This document shows, piece by piece, positions 1 to 11,996 of a stretch of DNA of 64,000 nt (position 1 is the stretch's first letter; every line of letters begins with the position of its first letter). A program made the translations under genes and the position numbers. The stretch is from Neobacillus soli NBRC 102451 (GTDB lineage: Bacteria > Bacillota > Bacilli > Bacillales > Cytobacillaceae): NCBI RefSeq assembly GCF_001591665.1, contig NZ_BCVI01000042.1, positions 62,001 to 126,000 on the forward strand, read 5' to 3'. The notes beneath the pieces were generated by a model that worked only from the letters and a program-made list of their open reading frames with translations, was not told where the DNA came from and did not search any database.

Positions 1-1
1 A

Positions 2-817
2 AATGGGGCAGGACTTTCTTCATCAGCCTCTATTGAGCTTCTAACCGGGGTGCTAATAAACGGCCTGTTTCAATTAGAAATTCCTCGACTTGATCTCATC
101 AAGCTAGGCAAAAGAGTAGAGAATGAATTTATTGGTGTGAACAGCGGCATCATGGACCAGTTTGCGATTGGCATGGGTAGGAAGGATGCAGGAATTTTAC
201 TAGATTGCCAAACGCTGAAATATGAGTACGCACCCATTCACCTAGAAGATTACAAAATTTTAATCATGAATACGAATAAGCGAAGGGAATTAGCGGATTC
301 GAAATATAATGAGCGAAGAGGAGAATGTGAAGAGGCACTGTTACTGTTGCAGCAAAAGCTTCCAATTGAAGCTCTTGGTCAGTTATCCGAAGCAGAGTTT
401 GATGAAAATCAATACCTCATTACCAATGAAACTGTCCGCAAACGGGCAAAACATGCTGTCTATGAAAATGTGAGAACCATTAAGGCGCTTGAAGAGCTTA
501 AGGCAGGAAATTTAAAGGCCTTTGGACAACTGATTAACCAATCACATGTATCTCTACGTGATGACTATGAGGTTACTGGGGTTGAGCTTGACAGTTTAGT
601 AGAAGCGGCTTGGAGACAACCGGGAGTTCTTGGTGCGCGGATGACGGGTGCAGGATTCGGCGGCTGTGCCATCGCGATTGTAGAAAATGAAGAGGTTGAA
701 AACTTTATTGCGAATGTTGGTGCAGCCTATCTTGAGAAAATTGGCTACAAGGCAGAGTTTTATGTAGCCAGCATCGGTGATGGGGCAAAAGAAATCCAAC
801 TGAAAGCAGCGATTTAA
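2..817 (+). CDS. galK: Galactokinase, 3' part (5' end outside window)
   Basis: Phosphorylates galactose at C1 with ATP, the entry step of the Leloir pathway. The frame is open from base 2, so the window holds the last 271 residues of a ~390-residue family. The GHMP-kinase glycine/serine loop (GAGLSSSAS) sits at the very start, followed by NSGIMDQF and, near the C-terminus, the GARMTGAGFGGCAIAI motif typical of GalK. A GTG at position 50 would give an apparent internal start, but it lies after the conserved ATP loop and is rejected. It is followed by a galE remnant and galT, so it is the promoter-proximal gene of a gal operon. Missing only its first ~120 residues because of the window edge. 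Confidence 0.95.
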   Translation, partial: NGAGLSSSASIELLTGVLINGLFQLEIPRLDLIKLGKRVENEFIGVNSGIMDQFAIGMGRKDAGILLDCQTLKYEYAPIHLEDYKILIMNTNKRRELADSKYNERRGECEEALLLLQQKLPIEALGQLSEAEFDENQYLITNETVRKRAKHAVYENVRTIKALEELKAGNLKAFGQLINQSHVSLRDDYEVTGVELDSLVEAAWRQPGVLGARMTGAGFGGCAIAIVENEEVENFIANVGAAYLEKIGYKAEFYVASIGDGAKEIQLKAAI

Positions 818-844
818 AAGGTAGTGGGATGGTAACTAACGAGA

Positions 845-916
845 ACATCGATTGATCAAATGATTAGCAATGCCTATAACTGGCATCAGCACCACCCTAA
901 TGGATATCAGAAATAG
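845..916 (+). pseudogene. galE: galE remnant (C-terminal ~24 codons)
   Basis: Between galK and galT, in the frame ending at TAG 914-916, the codons read TSIDQM..NAYNWHQHHPNGYQK. This matches the extreme C-terminus of UDP-glucose 4-epimerase (E. coli ends LDEMAQDTWHWQSRHPQGY). The frame is closed upstream by TAA at 833-835 and there is no start, so this is a fragment. No other galE is seen in the window. The usual Firmicute order is galK-galE-galT, so I infer that a deletion removed nearly all of galE and left its tail. The epimerase reaction is presumably supplied by a gene elsewhere. Confidence 0.75.
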
Positions 917-924
917 AGGCGATT

Positions 925-2415
925 ATGATGATTTATCAACTAATTCAAGAACTAATCAATCGGGCACTTGCTGTCAAATTAATCGAGCGGGAAGACGAAA
1001 TATATGCGCGTAATCAAATTCTTTCGCTTTTACAGCTAGCGGAATTTAAGGAAGTGGAAACAACCGAGTTTGCCATCCATGAAATTCCTGATTTATTGGA
1101 GTTAATCGTTGATTACGCTTGCAAGCAAGGAATAATCGAAGCTATTTTCGATGAGAAGGAGATTTTTTCAAGCAAAATTATGAATTGTTTACTTGCACGT
1201 CCTTCCAGTGTTAATCAGCTTTTTTATGAAAAATATAAACAAGACCCAAAAGCGGCGACGCAGTATTTTTATGAGTTAAGTAAAAATAGCAACTACATTC
1301 AAATGAAGCGAATTCGTAATAATATCGAGTATAAAACTGAAACAGAATATGGCGAACTAGACATTACGATTAATTTATCAAAACCGGAAAAAGACCCTAG
1401 AAGTATCGCGCTCGAGCGGTCGGTGCAGAAAACGGACTATCCGAAATGCTTGCTTTGTGTAGAAAATGAAGGATATGCGGGGAGAATCGGGTACCCTGCC
1501 CGCTCCAATCATCGGATGATTCGAGTTAGTCTATTAGAAAAAACGTGGTACTTGCAGTATTCACCGTATGTCTATTACAACGAGCATTGTATTGTGTTGT
1601 CAGAAAAACATACCGATATGGTTGTTAGTTCAACATCTTTCTTACGGCTGTTAAGCTTTGTTGAACAATTTCCGCATTATTTTGTCGGCTCAAATGCGGA
1701 CCTGCCAATTGTGGGCGGCTCGATTTTATCCCATGATCATTATCAAGGCGGGAATTATCAATTTGCGATGGCGAAGGCGGGAGATGAGTGGACATTTAAA
1801 ATGGCTGGGTATCCGAAGGTGGAGTGCGCTGTTGTTAAATGGCCTATGTCTGTCATTCGCCTGCGCTCCAATCAAATTAACGCGTTAGTTGAAGCTGGCT
1901 CACATATTTTTGAAAAATGGAAAACCTACAGTGATGAGGGTCTTGGGATCTTGGCCAGAACTGGAGAGGCCCCGCATAATACAGTCACACCAATTGCACG
2001 CAAAAATGGGGATGTATTTGAATTGGACTTGGTTCTTCGTAACAACCGGACGAGTGATGAGCATCCGCTTGGCATTTTCCACCCTCACGCCGATGTTCAG
2101 CATATTAAAAAGGAAAACATTGGGTTAATTGAGGTAATGGGGCTGGCTGTTTTACCAGCACGGTTAAAGGATGAACTGGCGGAAGTGGCTCAATACATTC
2201 TGGGAAAAAGAGCGGTTGTTGCGGATTATCATTTAAACTGGGCTGATGAGTTAAAGGCGCGCTACCACGAAGTGGCAAACGAGGTAAATATAGAATCGCA
2301 GGTAAGAGAAGAAGTTGGAAAGAAGTTTTTGCGCGTGCTGGAGGATGCTGGAGTGTTTAAGAAGAATGAAAAAGGTACGGCAGGATTCCAGCGATTCATT
2401 CAATCCTTATCCTAG
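925..2415 (+). CDS. galT: UDP-glucose--hexose-1-phosphate uridylyltransferase, class II
   Basis: Transfers UMP from UDP-glucose to galactose-1-phosphate, giving UDP-galactose and glucose-1-phosphate. The 496 residues match the long class II GalT of Firmicutes rather than the ~350-residue E. coli type. Visible landmarks are the CLLCVENEGYAGR region, FRIGGNADLPIVGG-like core and the catalytic-type HDHYQGGNY motif near residue 275. Two in-frame ATGs (925, 928) follow a weak AGAGGC ribosome site. It lies downstream of galK across the galE remnant, so it is probably in the same transcript. The array of 21-bp repeats follows it. Confidence 0.95.
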   Translation: MMIYQLIQELINRALAVKLIEREDEIYARNQILSLLQLAEFKEVETTEFAIHEIPDLLELIVDYACKQGIIEAIFDEKEIFSSKIMNCLLARPSSVNQLFYEKYKQDPKAATQYFYELSKNSNYIQMKRIRNNIEYKTETEYGELDITINLSKPEKDPRSIALERSVQKTDYPKCLLCVENEGYAGRIGYPARSNHRMIRVSLLEKTWYLQYSPYVYYNEHCIVLSEKHTDMVVSSTSFLRLLSFVEQFPHYFVGSNADLPIVGGSILSHDHYQGGNYQFAMAKAGDEWTFKMAGYPKVECAVVKWPMSVIRLRSNQINALVEAGSHIFEKWKTYSDEGLGILARTGEAPHNTVTPIARKNGDVFELDLVLRNNRTSDEHPLGIFHPHADVQHIKKENIGLIEVMGLAVLPARLKDELAEVAQYILGKRAVVADYHLNWADELKARYHEVANEVNIESQVREEVGKKFLRVLEDAGVFKKNEKGTAGFQRFIQSLS

Positions 2416-2438
2416 GTTAGCGATAGGTGCAAATGCAG

Positions 2439-2585
2439 AATGGAACCTAAAATTTGTTGAATAAGTCCTTGAATTTGTAGAATAGGCTCTAAAATTTGAA
2501 GAATAAGTCCTTAGATTTGTAGGATAGTCTCTTATTTTTGAAGAATATCTCTTAAATTATGTCGTAAATACCTTGGCTTTTGTAG
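2439..2585 (+). repeat. Seven tandem degenerate 21-bp repeats
   Basis: Seven consecutive units of exactly 21 bp can be laid out at 2439, 2460, 2481, 2502, 2523, 2544 and 2565. The shared core is AATAnGTCCTTnAATTTG followed by nAG. Units vary by a few bases but the period never slips. The sense strand has a TAG at the same place in most units, so it does not encode a peptide. It fills most of the galT-galM gap. The 21-bp period equals two helical turns. A second array with the same period but a different sequence lies near 24.8 kb. Confidence 0.85.
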
Positions 2586-2634
2586 TAAAGGCTTGGATAA
2601 AGGGGCCAGGATCTATTGAATGGAGTGAAAATCG

Positions 2635-4685
<2,051 letters not shown>

Positions 4686-4691
4686 GTAGCA

Positions 4692-4719
4692 GCTCACCAA
4701 AAACGTTGGTGAGCTTTTT
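4692..4719 (+). terminator. Rho-independent terminator after galR
   Basis: Perfect 8-bp stem GCTCACCA (4692-4699) with TGGTGAGC (4707-4714), 7-nt loop, then TTTTT. It closes the gal operon. Confidence 0.9.
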
Positions 4720-4774
4720 GTCCGCCTGAGGCGGACAAAAAGGCTAAAGTGTCTTTTTGTGGTGCCTGACACCA
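4715..4774. repeat. Dispersed palindromic element, copy 1 (rearranged)
   Basis: Contains the inverted repeat TTTTTGTCCGCC-tga-GGCGGACAAAAA (4715-4741) and then TGGTGCCTGACACCA (4760-4774), which is the core of the element repeated about ten times in this window. Degenerate pieces (GTGACACCG, ATGTCAGG) continue to about 4826. Confidence 0.75.
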
Positions 4775-4835
4775 CATAGTTACTCCACACAGTGACACCG
4801 TATAGTAGCGCCACAAAATGTCAGGATATTTTCCA

Positions 4836-4864
4836 TTGTTGATTTTGGGGTTGTTCCGTATAAT
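4836..4864 (+). promoter_or_regulatory. SigA-type promoter for the three-component sensor operon
   Basis: TTGTTG (4836-4841), 17-bp spacer, TATAAT (4859-4864). The first gene's chosen start is ~39 bp downstream of the -10 box. Pattern match only. Confidence 0.6.
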
Positions 4865-4902
4865 ATCTTTAGCTAGTTATGCAGAGGGATTGGGGATGTT
4901 TT

Positions 4903-5904
4903 ATGAGCAGGTTATCTATTATGGCTTATACGTTTGGCACGCTATTTTTTCTTGTGAGCTGCTCATTTTCGATCGTTTATGGATATAAGGTCGTTACCCA
5001 TGATTTACCTGACAAACAAGCAACGGCAGAAAAGTATAATTATCATTTTGTGCTTGTTCCAGAAGAGCTTGATAATGAGTATTGGCGCCTTGTTGAGAAA
5101 GGCGCCCAAACGGCAGCAAAAGATTATGGAGTTATGCTCGAATATGTGGGGCCGAAGCAAGCCAATATTGATGATCATTTAAAAACAATTGAAATGTCAG
5201 CGGCCTCAAAAGTCGATGGAATTATGACACAGGGATTGAGTGACGAACAATTTACACCGTTAATTAATCGGGTGGTTGCCGGTGGGATTCCTGTCATTAC
5301 CGTTGATACGGATGCAGCAAATAGTAACCGGATGGCCTATATCGGAACGGACAATTATTATTCGGGATTTTTGGCCGGAAAGGCACTTATCGCGGATAAA
5401 CTGGGTAAAGCCAACGTTGCAATCATTACGGGAAGTTTTTATGCGAACCATCAGCAGCAGCGTGTGAAGGGTTTTAAGGATGCGGTAAAAAAAGAAAAAG
5501 GAATCCATATCATCGATGTAGAAGAATCGGAGATTAGCCGAGTAAAAGCGGCGGAAAAGGCTTACCAAATATTGAAGGATCATCCCGAGGTCAATGCCTT
5601 TTACGGAACAAGTGCCTTAGATGGGATAGGAATTGCTCAGGTGGTCGAGAAATATAAAAAACAGGACCAAGTTTACATTATTGGCTTTGATACACTCCCC
5701 GAAACCATTGATTACATACGAAGGGGAACCATCAAGGCCACCGTTGTTCAAGAGCCGTTTGAAATGGGTTACAGTGCAGTGAAAATGATGATTGATCTAA
5801 TCAAAGGAGAGTCAGTGCCTTCGGTTGTTCATACGGATACCCGAATTCTGAGAATAGTTGACTTACCTGTAAGTCAACTGGACAGAAAGGTGGAGAACCG
5901 CTGA
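4903..5904 (+). CDS. Membrane-anchored sugar-binding protein, sensor component
   Basis: A periplasmic-binding-protein-like sugar receptor (Peripla_BP_4/RbsB fold, residues ~45-325) behind one N-terminal hydrophobic segment (~8-28). Family signatures include [24 protein letters not shown] and [18 protein letters not shown] 4903 is preferred because GGGGA is 6 nt upstream; an in-frame ATG at 4879 lacks a site. An LVSC sequence in the hydrophobic segment resembles a lipobox, so anchoring could be by lipid or as an uncleaved helix. Its stop overlaps the kinase ATG (TGATG). Position before a LytS-like kinase, YesN-like regulator and a galactose ABC transporter points to ligand sensing rather than transport, as in the XylFII-LytS-YesN xylose system of clostridia. 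Confidence 0.85.
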   Translation: MSRLSIMAYTFGTLFFLVSCSFSIVYGYKVVTHDLPDKQATAEKYNYHFVLVPEELDNEYWRLVEKGAQTAAKDYGVMLEYVGPKQANIDDHLKTIEMSAASKVDGIMTQGLSDEQFTPLINRVVAGGIPVITVDTDAANSNRMAYIGTDNYYSGFLAGKALIADKLGKANVAIITGSFYANHQQQRVKGFKDAVKKEKGIHIIDVEESEISRVKAAEKAYQILKDHPEVNAFYGTSALDGIGIAQVVEKYKKQDQVYIIGFDTLPETIDYIRRGTIKATVVQEPFEMGYSAVKMMIDLIKGESVPSVVHTDTRILRIVDLPVSQLDRKVENR

Positions 5905-7382
5905 TGTTATTTCGAATCCGGTCGAAATTGCTGCTGTATTTCATCGTCCTTGTCGTTCTATTAACATCAGTCGGGTTGATCTTTTACAATAGCAGTGAAA
6001 AACTTGTAATAGAATATGATGAAAGCTTTGAACGATTTCTCTTGTTAAATGATATCTCGCAACGAAGTAATTTAATTACGGAAAAACTGCATGCGTATAT
6101 TTTAGATAAGGAAGAATCCTATCTAGAAGACTATCGAAAAGAAAAGGTAAAATTGATAAAGGATCAAAAGAATCTTTATCAAAAAATGGACACCAATGAT
6201 ATAACACTCATTAATTATAAAAATATGATTGATAGCTTTTTGGATGAATGTGATGCAACTGTTAGTGCTTTTCAAAAGGACGATATTAACCACTACTCGA
6301 ATCATTTTAATGAAGTATTGAAAATTGCCGCTTTCCTCCAAGACCGCACACTGGCACTGTTAAATAATAAACTGACCGACTATCAAAAGTTCTATGATCA
6401 AATGGAAATGCAAAACCATAATTATAAACTGATGTCTGTTTCCCTTTTTGCTGCGGCATTCTTCCTTAGTACTTTATTAGCGTTATGGATTTCGGGCGGG
6501 ATTACTAAGCCAATCAGTTTGTTATCACAGGCTGCCAAGCAAATTTCAAAAGGGAATCTGTCGGGCGAAGATATAAAAATTACGACCAAGGACGAACTAA
6601 AGCCCTTAACAGAAACCTTCAACCAGATGCGGGCGAATTTACGGCAACTCGTTACGGAAATTAAAGAAAAGTCAGAATTAGATAAGCTTTTAAAAGAATT
6701 GGAGTTAAGGAGTCTGCAAAATCAAATTAATCCGCATTTCCTTTTCAATACATTGAATACGGTCTCAAAGATGGCCTATTTGGAAGAAGCGGAACAGACA
6801 ACTAGATTGATTGAAGCGGTTGCAGCAATCCTTCGTTATAACCTTAGTGATTTTGATAAAGCTTCCACACTCAGGGATGAAGTAAGAATTGTTCAGGAAT
6901 ATTTTTATATCCAGCAAACACGCTTTGGAGAGCGGATTAAATTTATAACAGATATCGAGGATGATTGTTTAGATATTGACATGCCAAGTTTAATTTTGCA
7001 GCCATTAATTGAAAACGCCTTCATCCATGGGGTTGAATCTTATGAAGAAAATGGGGTAATCCGCCTCCATATTTACCGTCATGAACACCGAATTCACGTC
7101 GAAGTCATTGATAACGGGGGTGGAATGGATGAGCCTGTTAAAAATAGATTGCTAAACTACGCAGCAGGAACAGAAACGGAAGAGGTATTCGAACCTGAAA
7201 AAACAAAAGGTCACTCGACAGGGATTGGCGTGAAAAATGTGATTAGGAGGCTCCAGCTCTTTTACCTAAGAAATGACATGGTTGAAATCGAATCAGATCC
7301 TATGCAAGGGACAAATTTCAGACTGACAATTCCTGAAGCTGCAAAAGGGGGAAGCGCGCATGTTGAAAATTCTAATTGTTGA
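5904..7382 (+). CDS. LytS/YesM-type sensor histidine kinase
   Basis: 492-residue membrane kinase. A first membrane helix (~10-28), a ~150-residue mostly helical extracellular region, a second helix (~178-197), then HAMP (~198-255), the His_kinase domain with [12 protein letters not shown] (phospho-acceptor His near 276) and a HATPase_c domain (N-box [19 protein letters not shown]). The extracellular part is all-helical with no recognised ligand domain, which fits signal input through the partner sugar-binding protein encoded just upstream. The ATG overlaps the previous stop and the last 23 bp overlap the regulator gene, so the three are translationally coupled. Confidence 0.92.
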   Translation: MLFRIRSKLLLYFIVLVVLLTSVGLIFYNSSEKLVIEYDESFERFLLLNDISQRSNLITEKLHAYILDKEESYLEDYRKEKVKLIKDQKNLYQKMDTNDITLINYKNMIDSFLDECDATVSAFQKDDINHYSNHFNEVLKIAAFLQDRTLALLNNKLTDYQKFYDQMEMQNHNYKLMSVSLFAAAFFLSTLLALWISGGITKPISLLSQAAKQISKGNLSGEDIKITTKDELKPLTETFNQMRANLRQLVTEIKEKSELDKLLKELELRSLQNQINPHFLFNTLNTVSKMAYLEEAEQTTRLIEAVAAILRYNLSDFDKASTLRDEVRIVQEYFYIQQTRFGERIKFITDIEDDCLDIDMPSLILQPLIENAFIHGVESYEENGVIRLHIYRHEHRIHVEVIDNGGGMDEPVKNRLLNYAAGTETEEVFEPEKTKGHSTGIGVKNVIRRLQLFYLRNDMVEIESDPMQGTNFRLTIPEAAKGGSAHVENSNC

Positions 7383-8946
7383 TGATGAAGTCCTAGAACG
7401 GACAGCCTTAACCAAAATCATTAACGGCTCTTTAGAGGATGTAATCGTGATTGGCGAGGCTCCTAATGGAAGAAAAGCCATTGAAATGGCCCAAGAACAT
7501 CGGCCGGATATCATTTTTATGGATATAAAAATGCCTGGAATTGATGGAGTTCAAGCTGTTAAAGCGATTAAAAAGTTTGATCCGAGCATTCGATTCATTA
7601 TGGTTTCCGCCTTTAATACGTTCGAATACGCGAAAGAAGTAATGCAGCAGGGGGTCAAGGAATACATTCTAAAACCAAGCAGAAAGCAGGACATTCTTGC
7701 GGGCTTACAACGGGTTTCGGACGAAATCAAGGAGGAGCGCAAGCTAGTGGAGGAGAGGCAAAGCTTGCGGGAAAATTTGGACCGTGCTGTTTCTATTGCA
7801 CAAAAGGAATGGGTTTCATCCCTATTATTGAACCAAGTTCAAGATATTACCTTTGATGAATGGGGTCAGCTGTTAGGGGTGGAAATTACCTCTGGTTATA
7901 TTATGCTTTTTTCCCTTCTGCCTATGGGGGAAGCTGAACTGTCGGCAAGTGAAAAACATAATTGGTATCTATGGCTCAAGGATGTCCTTAAATCAGTGGT
8001 GAAAAAACAAGAGATGATGATTGGACCGATAACGGATTCACAAGTACCAGTATTATTCCTTTATAAAAAGGCAATGGAGAAAATCCATTATAAAACGACC
8101 GCACAGAAGGTCATTGAAAATCTAAATAGCCATTTCTGTAATATTCCAATTCGTGCGGAATTAAGGATTGGGGTCGGCCTCCCCTACAACCATGCCCATG
8201 AGCTAAATCAATCCTACCATGAAGCGGTAACGGCATTACAGCAACTTTTAAAAACTCCGACTCGAAGGTATTTGTTTGCTGTTAAACAAGGACCTGGCGA
8301 AATCCCTTCAGTATCAGGTGTGCTGGAAATTGAGAAAAAGCTCTTAGATGCCGTCCGGCAGGGGGATGTCAATCAAGTCTTATTTATATTTGATTCGTTT
8401 GCAACGAAGCTTGCCGCCAACAAGGAATTAAAAGAATCATTGGTGAAGAAGTCATTTGATGAATTGTTTATTCTCGTTTCCCGTATGCTCCATGATTTAG
8501 GCATCAGTTATGAACGAATGCCAGCGGTCGATGTGACAGAGGATCTGGCGGTGATTTTTGAAAAGGGAAAAGCCCATTTATTGGCAGTCGTCCACCATGT
8601 CCAGGTGTGGCGAAACAATCACGCCAAGGGAATGCTCCATAAAGCAAAGGAATATATTGAAAATCATTATGCAGATTCGATTACGTTGGAATTAGTGGCC
8701 GAGTATGTAGAGCTTAGCCCGTTTTATTTTAGCAAGTTATTTAAGGATCGGTTTGGGATGACCTTTATTGATTATTTGACGGAGTTAAGGATTAACCACG
8801 CAAAAATTGAAATGGTCGATCAAGGGAAAAGTTTAAAGGAAATCTGTTTTTCAATCGGCTACAAGGATCCGAACTATTTTAGCCGTGTGTTTAAAAAGCA
8901 AACAGGTTTATCCCCAACTGATTTTCGCAAAGCGACTGTGGGTTAG
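7360..8946 (+). CDS. YesN-type response regulator, AraC output domain
   Basis: 528-residue transcriptional activator. Receiver domain at 1-120, with the phospho-acceptor Asp in [10 protein letters not shown] (~residue 54), a ~280-residue linker, and a C-terminal AraC double helix-turn-helix (~425-525; [17 protein letters not shown] and [17 protein letters not shown]). It starts inside the kinase gene. The likely target is the mglBAC operon that follows by 260 bp; this is inferred from adjacency and from the clostridial xylose parallel. Confidence 0.92.
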   Translation: MLKILIVDDEVLERTALTKIINGSLEDVIVIGEAPNGRKAIEMAQEHRPDIIFMDIKMPGIDGVQAVKAIKKFDPSIRFIMVSAFNTFEYAKEVMQQGVKEYILKPSRKQDILAGLQRVSDEIKEERKLVEERQSLRENLDRAVSIAQKEWVSSLLLNQVQDITFDEWGQLLGVEITSGYIMLFSLLPMGEAELSASEKHNWYLWLKDVLKSVVKKQEMMIGPITDSQVPVLFLYKKAMEKIHYKTTAQKVIENLNSHFCNIPIRAELRIGVGLPYNHAHELNQSYHEAVTALQQLLKTPTRRYLFAVKQGPGEIPSVSGVLEIEKKLLDAVRQGDVNQVLFIFDSFATKLAANKELKESLVKKSFDELFILVSRMLHDLGISYERMPAVDVTEDLAVIFEKGKAHLLAVVHHVQVWRNNHAKGMLHKAKEYIENHYADSITLELVAEYVELSPFYFSKLFKDRFGMTFIDYLTELRINHAKIEMVDQGKSLKEICFSIGYKDPNYFSRVFKKQTGLSPTDFRKATVG

Positions 8947-9117
8947 GGGAACAATCACTTTTTATAGACTACAATTGGCCGCTTCGCCCCGCGATGTGGT
9001 CTTATTGTTTTGAGGAGTCCCTGGAGTGCTACATAACAGTTGCAAAATAATCTAGATAATCGCAATAATGTGCTATTCTTTGGAACTATTACAAAGAATC
9101 TCCCCATGCTACCATAT

Positions 9118-9133
9118 TTGTAAGGGCTTACAC
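9118..9133 (+). promoter_or_regulatory. cre-like / LacI-type operator upstream of mglB
   Basis: TTGTAAGGGCTTACAC. The arms TGTAAG and CTTACA are perfectly inverted around GG, and the site matches the Bacillus cre consensus (WTGNAANCGNWWNCA) except for one central base. CcpA or the upstream LacI-type regulator could bind. It lies 73 bp before the mglB start. Confidence 0.5.
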
Positions 9134-9205
9134 TAAGGCTGAGTTAAGCGTTGTTAGAAGCTGCTTACCAAAGTCTTTACTAAATAGTAAAAGGAGAATG
9201 ACAAC

Positions 9206-10267
9206 ATGTTTAAAAAGAAAAAAGGTTTAATTCTATCTTTAACAGTTGCGTCTAGTATTCTATTAGCAACAGGCTGCAGCAGTTCAACCAGCGGTTCTGA
9301 TTCTGGAAAAGGCAAGGACGGCGACCTTCCAGCAGTCGGTGCAACCATCTACAAGTTTGATGACAACTTTATGTCTTATGTCCGGCGTGCCATGGATACG
9401 GCCGCAAAGGGAAAAGTAAATTTAATGCTTAACGATTCGCAAAATGATCAATCAAAACAAATTGAACAGGTTGATACACTGATTGCCAAAGGAGCAAAAT
9501 CGCTAGCCATCAATCTTGTTGATCCAAAAGCTGCTCAAACGATTATTGACAAAGCGAAACCAAAGAGTATTCCTGTTATTTTCTTTAATAAAGAGCCGGA
9601 TGCCAGCGTATTAAAAGGCTACGATAAAGCTTACTATGTTGGAACAACTTCATCAGAATCAGGTGTTCTTCAAGGTGAATTAATCGCAAAAGCTTGGGAA
9701 GCCAACAAAGATAAATATGACAAAAATAAAGATGGTAAAATCCAATACGTGCTACTAAAAGGTGAACCAGGTCATCCGGATGCAGAGGCCCGTACGAAAT
9801 TTGCTATTTCCACTGTCAAAGAAAAAGGAATCGATGTAGAAGAATTAGCCATGGATACTGGTATGTGGGATGCAACGAAAGCAACGGAAAAAATGGATGC
9901 ATGGTTAGCGAAATATAATGACAAAATTGAATTCGTTATTGCTAATAATGATGGCATGGCATTAGGAGCAATCGCTTCACTTGAAAAAGCAGGATACTTC
10001 ACTGGTGATAAGTTCATGCCTGTTGTCGGAGTTGACGCGATTCCAGAAGCCCTCGAAATGATTGAAAAAGGCAAAATGGTTGGTTCCGTATTGAATGACG
10101 CGAAAAACCAAGGAAAAGCAACAATTGATCTAGCGGCAAATGCAGCAAAGAGCAAAGATGTTTTAGACGGTACTGAATGGAAGCTAGACGATTCCAAAGC
10201 GGTTCGTGTTCCTTATATTATTGTCACAAAAGATAACATCCAGGTTGGAAGAGACGCTTATAAATAG
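9206..10267 (+). CDS. mglB: D-galactose/glucose-binding lipoprotein of ABC transporter
   Basis: Extracellular receptor that delivers galactose to the MglAC importer. 353 residues with a lipoprotein signal (LLATGC, Cys24). The mature part closely follows E. coli Mgl[78 protein letters not shown] and GVDAIPEAL are all recognisable. The EF-hand-like calcium loop DKNKDGKIQ (~172-180) is preserved, which strongly supports the galactose/glucose-binding subfamily. The AAAGGAGAA ribosome site is strong. An intercistronic hairpin pair separates it from the ATPase gene, a layout that often raises binding-protein levels over membrane subunits. Confidence 0.95.
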   Translation: MFKKKKGLILSLTVASSILLATGCSSSTSGSDSGKGKDGDLPAVGATIYKFDDNFMSYVRRAMDTAAKGKVNLMLNDSQNDQSKQIEQVDTLIAKGAKSLAINLVDPKAAQTIIDKAKPKSIPVIFFNKEPDASVLKGYDKAYYVGTTSSESGVLQGELIAKAWEANKDKYDKNKDGKIQYVLLKGEPGHPDAEARTKFAISTVKEKGIDVEELAMDTGMWDATKATEKMDAWLAKYNDKIEFVIANNDGMALGAIASLEKAGYFTGDKFMPVVGVDAIPEALEMIEKGKMVGSVLNDAKNQGKATIDLAANAAKSKDVLDGTEWKLDDSKAVRVPYIIVTKDNIQVGRDAYK

Positions 10268-10284
10268 ACAGTAAGGAATGATGA

Positions 10285-10364
10285 AGCGCCTTGTCCTGGG
10301 GCTGGAATTTCAGTCCCTTGGCGCTCTTCGAACGAAGGAAAAGATCATGCTTTTCCTTCGTTCG
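10285..10364 (+). other. Paired intercistronic stem-loops between mglB and mglA
   Basis: First, AGCGCC...GGCGCT encloses GGGGCTG-gaattt-CAGTCCC (10285-10325). Second, a perfect 15-bp stem CGAACGAAGGAAAAG / CTTTTCCTTCGTTCG (10329-10343 with 10350-10364, 6-nt loop). Neither is followed by a T run, so an mRNA 3'-stabiliser or partial attenuator is more likely than a full terminator. A short third hairpin ATGAGA-agca-TCTCAT with a T run lies at 10435-10455. Confidence 0.75.
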
Positions 10365-10481
10365 GGGCATGGCTTCAATTTTGAAGTTGGACACCGTTCA
10401 TAAATTAAAAATCTGTACTTTAAAAAAATTTAATATGAGAAGCATCTCATTTTTTAAATGGTTCCGCGAGGAGGTTCGCTC

Positions 10482-11984
10482 ATGTCAGAATCCAATTCTA
10501 CCAATTTACTCGAAATGCTAAATATTACAAAAAGATTCCCTGGGGTACTCGCATTAGACAATGTTTCCCTGAAAGTGAAGCCCGGTTCGGTTCACGCCTT
10601 AATGGGCGAAAATGGAGCGGGAAAATCGACGTTAATGAAATGCTTATTCGGCATTTATTCCATGGACGAGGGCAAAATTCTTTTTGAAGGAAAAGAAGTG
10701 GCCTTTGCTAATTCTAAACAAGCGCTTGAAAATGGCGTTTCCATGGTACATCAGGAACTGAACCAAGTACGTCAACAAAATGTGATGGATAATATTTGGC
10801 TGGGGCGTTTTCCGAAAAAGGGCATTTTTATCGATGAGAAGAAAATGTACGAGGATACATTGGCCATATTCAAAAGTCTAGATATCAATATTGACCCACG
10901 CAGCAAGGTTAGTACGCTTTCAGTATCTGAAATGCAGATGGTGGAGATCGCCAAAGCGGTCTCTTATCATTCAAAAATTATTGTGATGGACGAACCAACC
11001 TCTTCACTAACCGAGAATGAAGTGGATCATCTATTCAAAATCATTAGAAGACTCCAAAGTGAGAATGTCGCCATTATCTATATTTCACACAAGATGGAAG
11101 AGATTTTGAAGATTTCTGACGAAGTGACGATTATGCGTGACGGTCAGTATATTGCCACCCAAAGCTCGAAAGAATTAACAACCGATGAAATTATTAAGCT
11201 GATGGTTGGTCGAGACCTATCACAGCGCTTCCCTGCAAAAGTTAATAAACCAGGGGATTTAATATTAAAGGTTACTGATTTAACAGCAGAAAATCAACCA
11301 TCATTTTATAATGTTAACTTTGAGCTTAGAAAAGGTGAGATTTTAGGAATTGCTGGCTTGGTTGGGTCGAAACGGACTGAGGTTGTTGAAGCATTATTTG
11401 GAATGAGGTCGCTGAAATCCGGAACGATTGAATTGGGCGGCAAGGTGGTGAAAAATCATTCACCACAGCGTGCCATTAAAAATGGCTTTGCACTTGTTAC
11501 AGAAGAAAGAAGAACCACAGGTATTTATCCAGATCTTAGCATCAGCTTTAACTCTATTATCGCTAACCTGGCTCAATATCGTAAAGGTGTCTTTCTTTCA
11601 GACCGCAAAGTCTATGATGACACCAAATGGGTGATTGATTCCATGAATGTAAGAACCCCTACCCAAAAAACGTCCATTGGCAGTCTTTCCGGCGGTAACC
11701 AACAGAAGGTGATTATCGGGCGCTGGCTCCTGACAAAACCGGACATTTTATTGCTTGATGAACCAACACGAGGGATTGACGTAGGAGCAAAGTTCGAGAT
11801 TTATCAACTGATTAACCAGCTTGCTGCGGAAGGAAAGGGAATCATCATGATTTCTTCCGAAATGCCGGAACTTCTGGGTGTAACCGACCGAATTTTAGTA
11901 ATGAGTAATGGAAGAGCAGCTGGAATCGTCGATACTCAGGCTACATCTCAAGAAGAAATTATGCGACTAGCAGCTTTGTATTAG
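10482..11984 (+). CDS. mglA: Galactose ABC transporter ATPase (two ABC domains)
   Basis: 500-residue CUT2-type ATPase. First ABC domain has Walker [10 protein letters not shown], signature SVSEMQM and Walker [16 protein letters not shown]; the second has the degenerate Walker [10 protein letters not shown] usual in this family, signature SLSGGNQQK and Walker [17 protein letters not shown] chose ATG 10482 because GAGGAGG ends 7 nt upstream; an ATG 24 bases earlier lies before the ribosome site and is rejected. It is followed by the permease gene after 12 bp. Confidence 0.95.
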   Translation: MSESNSTNLLEMLNITKRFPGVLALDNVSLKVKPGSVHALMGENGAGKSTLMKCLFGIYSMDEGKILFEGKEVAFANSKQALENGVSMVHQELNQVRQQNVMDNIWLGRFPKKGIFIDEKKMYEDTLAIFKSLDINIDPRSKVSTLSVSEMQMVEIAKAVSYHSKIIVMDEPTSSLTENEVDHLFKIIRRLQSENVAIIYISHKMEEILKISDEVTIMRDGQYIATQSSKELTTDEIIKLMVGRDLSQRFPAKVNKPGDLILKVTDLTAENQPSFYNVNFELRKGEILGIAGLVGSKRTEVVEALFGMRSLKSGTIELGGKVVKNHSPQRAIKNGFALVTEERRTTGIYPDLSISFNSIIANLAQYRKGVFLSDRKVYDDTKWVIDSMNVRTPTQKTSIGSLSGGNQQKVIIGRWLLTKPDILLLDEPTRGIDVGAKFEIYQLINQLAAEGKGIIMISSEMPELLGVTDRILVMSNGRAAGIVDTQATSQEEIMRLAALY

Positions 11985-11996
11985 GAGGAGATGTAA

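Noticed and set aside
2439-2585. CRISPR array
   Set aside because: Units are contiguous with no unique spacers, are degenerate, and no cas genes are present.
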